64,000 bases of DNA from Pseudopedobacter sp037968815. Its GTDB lineage: Bacteria; Bacteroidota; Bacteroidia; Sphingobacteriales; Sphingobacteriaceae. The notes under the pieces are model-generated. The model had not been told where the DNA came from and did not search any database. It saw only the letters and a list, made by a program, of their open reading frames with translations. Made by a program: the position numbers and the translations under genes. The stretch lies in NCBI GenBank assembly GCA_037968815.1, contig JBBKWF010000020.1, positions 124,001 through 188,000 on the forward strand, written 5' to 3'. The stretch's first letter is position 1, and every line of letters begins with the position of its first letter. Below, one piece after another: positions 55,443 to 63,637 of the stretch.

Positions 55443-55506
55443 TTGTAGCAAAAATAATAGAGATATTGTTTAGCAAACCAACCCCTAAATTATAGATATT
55501 ATTTAA

Positions 55507-57060
55507 ATGAAAAATCTTCCTGTTTTAGACTTAACAATAATTGCCTTGTACTTAGTCGCAATGGTATTGGTGGGTTTTTATTTTTCAAGAAAAAATAAAA
55601 GCTCAGATCAGTATACAAAAGCATCCGGAAAAATACCAGGATGGGCAATTGGTATCTCTCTTTATGCTACATTCTTAAGTAGTAATACTTTCTTAGGTGT
55701 CCCCGGAAAAACTTTTGGTAGTGATTGGAATGTATTTGTTTTTAGTCTTTCGATGCCTTTAGCGGCATGGGTTGCTGCAAAGTATTTTGTCCCATTTTAT
55801 AGAGCTACAGGTGAAGTTTCAGCTTACACTAACTTAGAAAAACGTTTTGGACCTTGGGCTCGTACCTATACAGTAAGTATGTTCTTACTTACCCAGTTGG
55901 CCAGAATGGGCTCAATATTCTTCGGTATTTCTTTAACCCTTCAGGCGCTAACGGGTTTTGATATGGAACTGATAATGCTGGTAACTGGAGTTTGTATTGT
56001 TTTTTATACCGTTTTAGGTGGTATTGAAGCAGTAATCTGGACTGAAGTTTTTCAAGGAATTTTGATCACTATTGGAGCTGTAATCATTGTTTACTTACTA
56101 GTAGATAATATGCCGGGCGGCGCTTCAAAAATTATTGAAATTGGTAAAGCTGATAATAAATTTAGCTTGGGAAGCCTTTCTTTAGACTTTACACAATCAA
56201 CATTTTGGGTGATATTGCTCTACGGCTTTTTTATCAACCTTAATAATTTTGGGATGGACCAAAATTATGTACAGCGTTATCATACGGCATCTTCTCCAAA
56301 AGAAGCGGCTAAATCAGTATGGTTATGTGTATGGATTTACGCTCCGGCATCTTTAATCTTTTTTATCATTGGAACTAGCTTATACGCTTATTACCAAGTT
56401 AATCCAGATCTGATAGAACCGGTAAAACTACAAGCAGCGGCGGAACGTCTTGGAGCGGGAGCATCATCAATTGATATCTCCAATTTAGCGGCAACACTTC
56501 ACGCTAGTGATTATGGAGATAAGGTAATGCCATACTTTATGGTAAATATGATTCCAGCTGGTATTTTAGGTTTAATAATTTCAGGTATTTTATCTGCAGC
56601 AATGAGTACCATTAGTTCTGGTATGAATGCATCTGCTACAGTGTTTTCAGAAGATATTTATAAACGCTACTATAAATCTAACATTACTGAGAAACAAAAT
56701 ATGCGTGTATTACATATTGCGACCGTAGTTTTTGGTCTTGCCGGTATGTTTTGCGGAATTGCCATGATAGGTGTTAAAAGCATCTTAGATGTTTGGTGGC
56801 AATTATCAGGGATATTTGCAGGTGGTATGTTAGGTCTTTTCTTATTAGGCCTTATCAGTAAAAAAACAGGAAATTTAGAAGCTTTTTCAGCTGTAACTGT
56901 AGGTATTTTAATCATCCTTTGGTTATCACTTTCAAACTTCATTCCGGATGAATATTCATACCTAAAAAGCCCACTACATGCTAACATGATTATTGTGGTA
57001 GGTACACTTTCAATCTTCCTTATCGGAACGTTACTTACCAAATTCAAAAAAACAACATAA
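55507..57060 (+). CDS. Sodium:solute symporter (SSS family)
   Basis: Inner-membrane importer of 517 residues with about thirteen helices. SDQYTKASGKIPGWAIGISLYATFLSSNTFLG and the later GILSAAMSTISSGMNASATVFSEDIYKRYY are SSS hallmarks; the serine/threonine-rich end of that segment takes part in sodium binding. Only 27 bp separate it from the DapA-family aldolase gene, so the imported compound is probably that enzyme's substrate or precursor, such as a sialic-acid-like or other 2-keto sugar acid (inference). Confidence 0.93.
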   Translation: MKNLPVLDLTIIALYLVAMVLVGFYFSRKNKSSDQYTKASGKIPGWAIGISLYATFLSSNTFLGVPGKTFGSDWNVFVFSLSMPLAAWVAAKYFVPFYRATGEVSAYTNLEKRFGPWARTYTVSMFLLTQLARMGSIFFGISLTLQALTGFDMELIMLVTGVCIVFYTVLGGIEAVIWTEVFQGILITIGAVIIVYLLVDNMPGGASKIIEIGKADNKFSLGSLSLDFTQSTFWVILLYGFFINLNNFGMDQNYVQRYHTASSPKEAAKSVWLCVWIYAPASLIFFIIGTSLYAYYQVNPDLIEPVKLQAAAERLGAGASSIDISNLAATLHASDYGDKVMPYFMVNMIPAGILGLIISGILSAAMSTISSGMNASATVFSEDIYKRYYKSNITEKQNMRVLHIATVVFGLAGMFCGIAMIGVKSILDVWWQLSGIFAGGMLGLFLLGLISKKTGNLEAFSAVTVGILIILWLSLSNFIPDEYSYLKSPLHANMIIVVGTLSIFLIGTLLTKFKKTT

Positions 57061-57087
57061 TAGATTTTTCTAAAATAATTTAATATA

Positions 57088-58026
57088 ATGAGCGAATCAA
57101 AAAAAGGTTTTATACCAGTAATGTTAACGCCGTTTAAAGACAATGGCAGTATAGATTTCGATGGTTTAAGCAAGCTGACCGAACTATATATTGATAAAGG
57201 CTGTGCGGGGTTATTTGCTAACTGTTTATCAAGTGAGATGTTTGAACTTTCAGAAAAAGAAAGACTTGAACTTGTTGATCACGTGGTGAAAGTTGCAAAT
57301 GGTGCTGTTCCAGTAGTAGCTACAGGTACTTTTGGTGGCGCTATAACAAAACAAGCAGATTTTGTAAAGCAGATTTATGATAAAGGTGTTGAAGCGGTAA
57401 TTGGTATTACTGGATTATTGGCAGACGAAAATGAAGGAGATGAAGTGTTTGACGCTAATGTTGCTCAACTTTTAGATCTAACTGACGAGGTTCCTTTAGG
57501 ATTTTACGAATGCCCAGTGCCTTACAAAAGATTAATATCACCTAACCAGTTAGGAAACTTGGTCTCTACAGGAAGAATAACCTACCATAAAGACACCTGT
57601 TTGGATATCAACCAAATCAAAGAAAAAATTGCTTTAACGCAGGGACATAAGTTTGGTTTGTATGATGCTTATATGGGACATGCAGTTGAGTCTTTAAAAG
57701 CAGGTTCAGCAGGATTATCATGTATTCAAGGAAACTTTTTTCCAGAACTAGTTGTTTGGCTTTGTGATAATTTCGATAAGCCTGAATTAAAGCAACAAGT
57801 AGATAAAGTTCAGCAGTTCTTTATAGATCATATGGATGTAATGCATAATGTATATCCTATTATTTCTAAGTATGCTTTGAAACAAAGAGGATTAGATATT
57901 TCTACTTTTACAAGAAGAACAGGTGTTGGTTCATTTGATCAAAATATTAAAGTAGGTATAGACGGACTGTTGAAAGAATATACTGGTTTACAGAACGAGC
58001 TAGAGCTTAAACTGCAAAGTGTTTAG
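57088..58026 (+). CDS. Dihydrodipicolinate synthase / N-acetylneuraminate lyase family aldolase
   Basis: TIM-barrel class I aldolase of 312 residues. The Schiff-base lysine is probably Lys168 in ITYHKDTCLD, and Tyr140 in GFYECPVPYKR is the catalytic tyrosine. Both motifs differ from DapA (YNVPxRT, GxKE) and NanA (YNIPxLT, GxKxT), and the GTTGE loop is replaced by LSSEM (47-51). So it is neither a standard lysine-pathway DapA nor a standard NanA; a sugar-acid aldolase or dehydratase is likely. Operon with the upstream symporter; a terminator follows. Confidence 0.85.
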   Translation: MSESKKGFIPVMLTPFKDNGSIDFDGLSKLTELYIDKGCAGLFANCLSSEMFELSEKERLELVDHVVKVANGAVPVVATGTFGGAITKQADFVKQIYDKGVEAVIGITGLLADENEGDEVFDANVAQLLDLTDEVPLGFYECPVPYKRLISPNQLGNLVSTGRITYHKDTCLDINQIKEKIALTQGHKFGLYDAYMGHAVESLKAGSAGLSCIQGNFFPELVVWLCDNFDKPELKQQVDKVQQFFIDHMDVMHNVYPIISKYALKQRGLDISTFTRRTGVGSFDQNIKVGIDGLLKEYTGLQNELELKLQSV

Positions 58027-58091
58027 TTTTTGTACGTATAAAACTTAAACCCTAAACTGAATAAATAATTTCAAAAGTTTCATTAAACTTT

Positions 58092-58124
58092 AAAAAAGTA
58101 AGCTTAACGGCTTACTTTTTTTTT
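58092..58124 (+). terminator. Terminator of the symporter-aldolase operon
   Basis: AAAAAGTAAGC pairs with GCTTACTTTTT around TTAACG, followed by a T run, 65 bp after the aldolase stop. Confidence 0.9.
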
Positions 58125-58433
58125 GAACTTATATTAGGGTAATTAGGCAAAAATATACGGGTAACAAATCACTGATAGGTATTTGATTTTACCCAATAAT
58201 GGATTTCGATATATAGTCGTTGAAATCAGAACTGGGGTGAAAAAGGAAGAACTTTTGAAACACTGGTTAAAAATTACTCAAAGTACACTCTTTACATTAA
58301 ATATAGGTAAGGAGATGAGGATGAAGTTTATGGTCAAATCGCCCTTATCAGTCAGTGGATTGTGTTTTTAGGTTACTAAATCTAAAATTGTTTGTAGTGA
58401 TTTCTCTAAAAATAAGGATAATGCATTAAAACG
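58125..58433. other. Non-coding interval
   Basis: About 310 bp between the terminator and the next promoter. A 62-codon open frame from a TTG at 58183 lacks a ribosome site or family similarity and is not called. Confidence 0.5.
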
Positions 58434-58464
58434 TTTAGCGGCGTAGAAAATTTTGTTAATTTTG
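58434..58464 (+). promoter_or_regulatory. Bacteroidota promoter TTTA-N19-TAATTTTG for the peptidyl-prolyl isomerase gene
   Basis: TTTA at 58434-58437, 19-base spacer, TAATTTTG at 58457-58464. The ATG at 58489 is 24 bases downstream. Confidence 0.65.
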
Positions 58465-58488
58465 CGACTCTTAACAAAACAAATAAAG

Positions 58489-58950
58489 ATGAGCAAAGCA
58501 ATAATAAAAACTGCCAAAGGCGACATGACTGTTGAGTTTTACGATAACGACGCCCCTAAAACTGTTGAAAACTTTAAAAAACTAGCTAAAGAAGGTTTTT
58601 ATAACGGATTAACTTTTCACCGTGTTATTCCTGATTTTGTGATTCAGGGTGGTTGTCCTTGGTCTAAAGAAGAGGCTACAGCACACAAAGCAGGTTCTGG
58701 TGGTCCAGGTTACCATATCGACTGCGAAGTAAGTGGCGAAAACCAATATCATGATAGAGGCGTTTTGTCTATGGCACACGCTGGTAGAAATACAGGTGGC
58801 TCACAATTTTTTGTTTGCCATAGCAGAAACAACACTGCACACTTAGATAGAAACCATACTTGTTTTGGTAAAGTAATTGAAAACGTTGACGTTGTTGATG
58901 CAATTACACAAGGCGATAAAATTATTAGTATTGACCTAATTGAAGCTTAG
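58489..58950 (+). CDS. Cyclophilin-type peptidyl-prolyl cis-trans isomerase
   Basis: Cytoplasmic protein-folding catalyst; no signal peptide. The 153-residue protein from the ATG at 58489 shows FHRVIPDFVIQGG, the active-site Arg segment, then SMAHAGRNTGGSQFFV and HLDRNHTCFGKVIEN. These are the standard cyclophilin motifs. The open frame reaches 12 codons further upstream, but that part overlaps the promoter. The DUF5606 gene starts 11 bp after its stop, suggesting an operon. Confidence 0.94.
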   Translation: MSKAIIKTAKGDMTVEFYDNDAPKTVENFKKLAKEGFYNGLTFHRVIPDFVIQGGCPWSKEEATAHKAGSGGPGYHIDCEVSGENQYHDRGVLSMAHAGRNTGGSQFFVCHSRNNTAHLDRNHTCFGKVIENVDVVDAITQGDKIISIDLIEA

Positions 58951-58961
58951 TAAATAATATT

Positions 58962-59504
58962 ATGAATTTAACAGGAATTGTTGCGGTATCTGGTAAACCT
59001 GGGTTGCACAAATTAATTGGCCAAAATAAATCAGGCTATATTTTAGAAAGTTTGGATGATCAAAAATCCAAAACAATTGTAAGTATTTCTACAGCTAAAC
59101 TAGCTTCTTTAGAAGATATTACGGTTTATGGTGAAGATGATGATTTAAAGCTTAAAGATATTTTTGCAAAAATGAGTGATGCTAAAAACGTTCCTGATGC
59201 TAAAGCTGACGGTAAGGTTTTACGTACTTTCTTTTTTGAGGTTGCACCTGATCATGATGAAGAAAAAGTTTATTCATCGGATATTAAAAAGATTGTAAGC
59301 TGGTTTCACATCATCAAAGATATGCCTTTGTTTAGCGAAGCAGAACCAGTTGCTGATGAAGCAAAATCTGAGAAATTAGATGCTAAAAAAGAAGTATCTA
59401 TTGCATCAAAACAGGATACTGTTAAAACAGCAAAACCTAAAAACGTTAAAACCAATACTAAATCGGTTGCAACTAAAAAAGCTGGCGGAAGTAAAAATCC
59501 ATAA
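58962..59504 (+). CDS. DUF5606 family protein
   Basis: A 180-residue cytoplasmic protein restricted to Bacteroidota. MNLTGIVAVSGKPGLHKLIGQNKSGYILESLD and the KVLRTFFFEVAPDHDEEKVYSSDIKKIVSW region define DUF5606. The last 55 residues are low-complexity and rich in Lys, Ala and Thr, probably disordered and possibly nucleic-acid binding. Function unknown. Eleven bases after the cyclophilin gene and before a strong terminator. Confidence 0.88.
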   Translation: MNLTGIVAVSGKPGLHKLIGQNKSGYILESLDDQKSKTIVSISTAKLASLEDITVYGEDDDLKLKDIFAKMSDAKNVPDAKADGKVLRTFFFEVAPDHDEEKVYSSDIKKIVSWFHIIKDMPLFSEAEPVADEAKSEKLDAKKEVSIASKQDTVKTAKPKNVKTNTKSVATKKAGGSKNP

Positions 59505-59525
59505 GCTAAAAAGGTTTTATTATAA

Positions 59526-59561
59526 AAAAAGCGTCTCAGATTATAATCTGAGACGCTTTTT
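59526..59561. terminator. Bidirectional terminator, DUF5606 / GNAT-like gene
   Basis: Perfect 18-bp inverted repeat, 59526-59543 with 59544-59561, core GCGTCTCAGA with flanking A and T runs, between convergent genes. Confidence 0.94.
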
Positions 59562-59584
59562 GTTTGAGTTGTTTTTTTGGATTG

Positions 59585-60703
59585 TTAAAACACACACTTT
59601 AAAGTGGCGTGTCGTTTTCCGAAAACAGAACCAGTTGCGCTGTGTATGGCCAACATTTTATCGTTAAAATCGCCTACCCATGAAAGCTCCAATTCGTCAT
59701 ATTGGTTTTTAGGTATAACATATTCTTTTAGTTTTATAAATATCGCCGATTCTAAGCCATGTTTTTGGAACTTTTCCTTTGTTCCCATCACAATTGCTCT
59801 CATTCGGTTTACACCTGTTATTTTCTTATACATAAACTTTAGCTTGCCTATTAAATCAAGCTTACCGTTTAAAGGCTTAATCATCAAATTAGCATCGGGT
59901 AACATTACCACAAATGAAGCAGGTTCATCGTTGATGTAAGCGAACCAAATCAGTTTTGGATCCATAATCAGCTTCATCTGCTCAAAGCTCTCCATAACGG
60001 TTGATAATTTGATTGGAGAAAAATTAGCGAAGCTTTTCCAACCATCATTGTAAATCTCCATAAAGTCGGCAGCAAACTTGTCGAAATTTTTTGGATCAAG
60101 TGGTTTAAACGTATAGCCTGGTTTATTTGAAACCCATTTTGCAATTTTAGTAAAACGCTCAGGAAACTCTTTGTGCAGATCTAAGTGGTTGGTAAGTTGC
60201 TCATATTCGGTTTCAAAGCCGTAATCTTTAAAATGTTGGTAGTAGTAAGGCTTATTATAGTTCATCCCATATGATGGATGGGTGTAACCTTCAATTAGCA
60301 GTCCCCAAAAAGTATCGTTTTCTCCAAAATTAATAGGCCCTAGCATAGCCTGCATTCCGTTTTGTTTAAGCCAATCCTTTGCAGTATCAAACAAAAGTTT
60401 AAACGCATCCTTATTATCAATACATTCAACAAAGCCAACGCCGCCGGTGGGTACATCAAAAGTGTTTGCTTTTTTATCGTTTATAAATGCAGCAATTCTA
60501 CCTATCAGTTTATTGTTATCGTCTAATAAAATCCACCTTATGGCTTTTCCGTGTGAGTGGAAGCTGTTTTTTGATGGATCAAATACGGTATCAATATCCT
60601 TATCTAAAGGGCAAACCCAAACATTGTCATCTTTATAAACTATGCGGGCAACATCTAAAAAATCTTTTTTTCTTTTTGGAGAGTCAACCTCTAAAATCGT
60701 CAT
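59585..60703 (-). CDS. GNAT-like protein of unknown substrate (372 aa)
   Basis: From the ATG at 60701-60703, a 372-residue soluble protein. WILLDDNNKLIGRIAAFINDK near residues 55-75 and MLGPINFGENDTFWGLLIEGY near 120-140 match a family of long GNAT-fold proteins common in Bacteroidota. The second half (LIWFAYINDEPASFVVMLPD) looks like a second GNAT repeat. The substrate is not known. The frame opens 11 codons upstream, but that part overlaps a hairpin. Confidence 0.75.
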   Translation of the reverse strand: MTILEVDSPKRKKDFLDVARIVYKDDNVWVCPLDKDIDTVFDPSKNSFHSHGKAIRWILLDDNNKLIGRIAAFINDKKANTFDVPTGGVGFVECIDNKDAFKLLFDTAKDWLKQNGMQAMLGPINFGENDTFWGLLIEGYTHPSYGMNYNKPYYYQHFKDYGFETEYEQLTNHLDLHKEFPERFTKIAKWVSNKPGYTFKPLDPKNFDKFAADFMEIYNDGWKSFANFSPIKLSTVMESFEQMKLIMDPKLIWFAYINDEPASFVVMLPDANLMIKPLNGKLDLIGKLKFMYKKITGVNRMRAIVMGTKEKFQKHGLESAIFIKLKEYVIPKNQYDELELSWVGDFNDKMLAIHSATGSVFGKRHATLKCVF

Positions 60704-60725
60704 ATAAATTATTAATGTGGAAAAT

Positions 60726-60755
60726 GAAAAAAGCATCCAATATTATTGGATGCTT
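60726..60755 (-). terminator. Terminator downstream of the 59-aa acidic protein gene
   Basis: AAGCATCCAA pairs with TTGGATGCTT around TATTA; the minus strand continues with T residues. It lies between the small gene and the GNAT-like gene. Confidence 0.8.
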
Positions 60756-60780
60756 CTAAAATAGCTATATTAATAATGAT

Positions 60781-60960
60781 TTAAAAATCATCATCTTCAT
60801 CGTAATCTAAATCTTCTAGGTCATCCATTGGTAAATCAAAATCATCATCGTCATCAGCAAATTTCTTTTTTGATTTTGAATCCAATTCAAGTTCAGCATC
60901 CTCATCAGTGTCCTTGACTTTTTTAGTAGCGCTTTTGGTGGGTTTAGTTTGTTTTGCCAT
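60781..60960 (-). CDS. Small acidic protein (59 aa)
   Basis: Short gene read directly from ATG at 60958-60960 to TAA at 60781-60783. The N-terminal 17 residues are basic (MAKQTKPTKSATKKVK). The rest is highly acidic, with FADDDDDFDLPMDDLEDLD and a terminal DEDDDF. No cysteine, signal or membrane segment. Its own terminator follows directly. The charge split resembles small proteins that bind basic partners or nucleic-acid machinery, but no family is recognised. Confidence 0.75.
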   Translation of the reverse strand: MAKQTKPTKSATKKVKDTDEDAELELDSKSKKKFADDDDDFDLPMDDLEDLDYDEDDDF

Positions 60961-61453
60961 GGTGCTTTCTTTTTACTCCTCTAATTTATGACTTTTAAAA
61001 ATCTAATAAAAAAATATTTTTTGTGGGTTTTATAGAGCAAAAATATAAGGAAATTTGAATTTCAAAAAATTCATTTCAAATTATTTTGACTAAACACCAA
61101 TCTCTAACTGAGGGCTTTCTTCAATGGCTTTTAAATGAGGCTAATCCGTTATAAAGTTGATGTCAAAATAATCAAAAAAAACTGATTCAGCGTATATAAA
61201 AGTGGTTCGACGGGGCTATAAGCCTAGCTAGAAATACTAATTAAATCTTTGTTTAGCAGTTTTTGTACCGTATAATCGCAATTAACACCTTTAATTTATA
61301 TAATCTATAGTTTAGCAATTGGCTGTTTGTAGGCAGTAATAGAGAGAGTTTCTAAAGCAGACTGTTTTAGTTTTTTATTACACTTTGTAAGTAAAGACTA
61401 CTTAATCCTTCTAACGTTCACAAACTCACTCTTTAAAAACACTCTCCTTAAAA
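60961..61453. other. Non-coding interval
   Basis: About 490 bp between the small acidic gene and mqnC. No credible reading frame, RNA gene or repeat was seen. It presumably holds the promoter of the small gene. Confidence 0.5.
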
Positions 61454-62578
61454 CTAGTAATCAATCACCTGTTGAGTCAACTCTTGTTCTTCATTTCTCC
61501 ACTCATAGCGTTGCGTACGCAATTGAGGCTCAAAGCCTGCTCCTTTAATAGATTCTTGAATTCCGTTTGATGTAAAGCGATGAGGAGCACCCGCAGCACT
61601 TACTACGTTTTCTTCAATCATAATAGAACCAAAATCATTTGCACCTGCGTGTAAACAAATTTGGGCAACTTGTTTACCCACGGTTAACCAAGAAGCTTGT
61701 ATATTCTTAATATTTGGCAACATAATTCGGCTTAATGCAATCATCCTGATATATTCATCGCCACTTACGTTATTGGTAATCCCACGTACTTTTTTCAGCA
61801 AAGTTCCATCATCCTGAAAAGGCCAAGGAATAAATGCAATAAAGCCATGATTATCTTCTGGTTTTTCGCTTTGCACTTCGCGAATCCATATTAAGTGTTC
61901 AAAACGTTCTTCAAGAGTTTCAATATGACCAAACATCATGGTAGCAGAGGTTGGGATATTCAATTGATGAGCCGCTCGCATTACATCTAGCCATTCTTGA
62001 CCACCGCATTTCCCTTTAGAAATCAATCTGCGCACTCTATCGTTCAAAATTTCAGCACCTGCACCCGGTAAGGAGTCTAAACCAGCTTCTTGCATTGCTT
62101 TTAAAACATCATAATGGCTCATGTTTTCCAGTTTTGCTACGTGAGCAATTTCTGGGGGGCCTAAAGCGTGAAGTTTAATATCTGGATAAAGTGATTTAAG
62201 TTCTCTAAACAAATCTGAATAAAACTTAAGTCCTAAATCTGGGTGGTGCCCGCCTTGCAATAGCAATTGGTCTCCGCCTAGTTTAATAGTTTCTTCTATT
62301 TTCTGTTTATAGCTTTCAATATCAGTGATATAACTTTCTTCATGTCCGGGTCTTCTGTAAAAATTACAGAATTTGCAATTTGCAATACAAACATTGGTAG
62401 TGTTCACATTTCTATCAATTTGCCAAGTAACTTTTCCATGCGGAACCTGAATTTTTCTTAACTCGTTGGCAACGTACATTAACTCCGGAGTGGTGGCGTT
62501 ATGGTATAAATGAAGACCTTCTTCTAAGCTTAAAAACTCGAAGTTTAAGGCCCTGTTTAATAGCTCAGGAATATTCAT
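61454..62578 (-). CDS. mqnC: Cyclic dehypoxanthinyl futalosine synthase MqnC (radical SAM)
   Basis: Radical SAM enzyme of the futalosine route to menaquinone. The cluster-binding motif is CIANCKFC (Cys64, Cys68, Cys71). LLLQGGHHPDLGLKFYSDLFR, GLDSLPGAGAEIL, SATMMFGHIETLEERFEHL and GANDFGSIMIEENVVSAAGA follow MqnC more closely than MqnE. I use the ATG at 62576-62578, giving 374 residues; an upstream in-frame TTG two codons earlier is part of a TACTTTTG sequence. No other mqn gene is in the window. Confidence 0.9.
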   Translation of the reverse strand: MNIPELLNRALNFEFLSLEEGLHLYHNATTPELMYVANELRKIQVPHGKVTWQIDRNVNTTNVCIANCKFCNFYRRPGHEESYITDIESYKQKIEETIKLGGDQLLLQGGHHPDLGLKFYSDLFRELKSLYPDIKLHALGPPEIAHVAKLENMSHYDVLKAMQEAGLDSLPGAGAEILNDRVRRLISKGKCGGQEWLDVMRAAHQLNIPTSATMMFGHIETLEERFEHLIWIREVQSEKPEDNHGFIAFIPWPFQDDGTLLKKVRGITNNVSGDEYIRMIALSRIMLPNIKNIQASWLTVGKQVAQICLHAGANDFGSIMIEENVVSAAGAPHRFTSNGIQESIKGAGFEPQLRTQRYEWRNEEQELTQQVIDY

Positions 62579-62581
62579 ATT

Positions 62582-62589
62582 CAAAAGTA
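62582..62589 (-). promoter_or_regulatory. TAnnTTTG-like box abutting the mqnC start
   Basis: The minus strand reads TACTTTTG three bases before the mqnC ATG. If used, transcription would start at about the start codon. No -33 element at normal spacing, so it may be chance. Confidence 0.3.
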
Positions 62590-62697
62590 CAGCTAATTTT
62601 TAATTTTCGTTTGGTTTACAAGCTCCATTTATAAAACGGTGACCGTTTTTTGATTTTTTAACCGAAAAAAGTGGAATGGGAGAGAAGCATGAAGTTT

Positions 62698-62826
62698 TTA
62701 TAAATACTTATCAATAATAATGAAGATCACACTCACTAAAATAACTAATATCCAAAACAAACGTTTTTCGTTGCCGTTGTTTCCTCCTTTAAAGGAATAA
62801 TGTCTTTTATTGCCAAATAAGTCCAT
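62698..62826 (-). CDS. Small single-pass membrane protein (42 aa)
   Basis: Short gene read from ATG at 62824-62826 to TAA at 62698-62700. Residues 1-22 are polar (MDLFGNKRHYSFKGGNNGNE); residues 23-38 are a hydrophobic helix (LFWILVILVSVIFIII) ending DKYL. One base separates its ATG from the rlmH stop, a spacing typical of coupled translation. No family recognised. Confidence 0.75.
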   Translation of the reverse strand: MDLFGNKRHYSFKGGNNGNEKRLFWILVILVSVIFIIIDKYL

Positions 62827-62827
62827 T

Positions 62828-63301
62828 TTATTCGTGGTGATAAGGTTCGCCTTTTAATATGGTAAATGCTCTGTAAACTTGTTCTGCAAAAAACAACCGA
62901 ATCATTTGATGTGAGAAAGTCATACGTGATAAAGATAGTTTAGACTGTGCTCTTTGGTAAATGGAGTTGTCGAAGCCGTAAGGGCCACCAATTAAAAAAA
63001 CCAAGTTTTGTACACTTCCAATCATTTTTTTATTTAATACATCAGCAAATTGGGTCGAACTTAACTCAAGTCCACGTTCATCCAAAACAATTACCTCGTC
63101 TGTGGGGTTAATGTTTTTCAAAAACAACTCTGCTTCTTTAGTTTTTTGTTCATCCTGACTTAAATTTTTAGTTTTCTTTAGGTCAGGAATGATTTTTATC
63201 TCGAACTTAATGTAGTGTTTTAGTCGATTTAAATACTTATTAATCCCTTCGATAATATAATCGTCATCGGTTTTTCCTATGGCTATCAAGGTGATTTTCA
63301 T
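62828..63301 (-). CDS. rlmH: 23S rRNA (pseudouridine(1915)-N3)-methyltransferase RlmH
   Basis: SPOUT methyltransferase acting on pseudouridine 1915 in helix 69 of 23S rRNA. The 157-residue protein begins MKITLIAIGKTDDDYIIEGI. EVIVLDERGLELSSTQFA, LVFLIGGPYGFD and LSLSRMTFSHQMIRLFFAEQVYRA are the RlmH motifs, including the knot that binds SAM. It ends with the conserved YHHE. A 42-residue membrane protein gene follows after one base. Confidence 0.97.
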   Translation of the reverse strand: MKITLIAIGKTDDDYIIEGINKYLNRLKHYIKFEIKIIPDLKKTKNLSQDEQKTKEAELFLKNINPTDEVIVLDERGLELSSTQFADVLNKKMIGSVQNLVFLIGGPYGFDNSIYQRAQSKLSLSRMTFSHQMIRLFFAEQVYRAFTILKGEPYHHE

Positions 63302-63637
63302 GTGTTTTGATTTTTAATTAATATTCTGCTCAAAAGTCGGGCTGTTTTTATTTTACGCTACTAATATTCAATGCAATTTATTAAATTAGAATGGTAGTAA
63401 AGTCATGGTGATTAATACTTTTGAAAAGAATAAAAATACATTGATTTTTTTAGTCCAAAGAATAAAACCAACTACAAATAGTTGTCTTAAATAAGCGTTT
63501 CAAAATGGGGGCGTCTTTAAAAAGACTATATTACACAATCATTTTTAGCAAGTTTTCTGCTAAGTGTCATTTGGTATAAATATTGGGCATAATATAAACC
63601 AATGCAATATTGAAAATAATATTACAACATACAGTAA
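63302..63637. other. Non-coding interval
   Basis: About 340 bp between divergent rlmH and the DnaJ-domain gene. AT-rich; no reading frame or clear promoter box. Confidence 0.5.

Noticed and set aside
58183..58371. 62-codon open frame from a TTG codon
   Set aside because: No ribosome site, no family similarity, atypical composition, and it sits between a terminator and a promoter.
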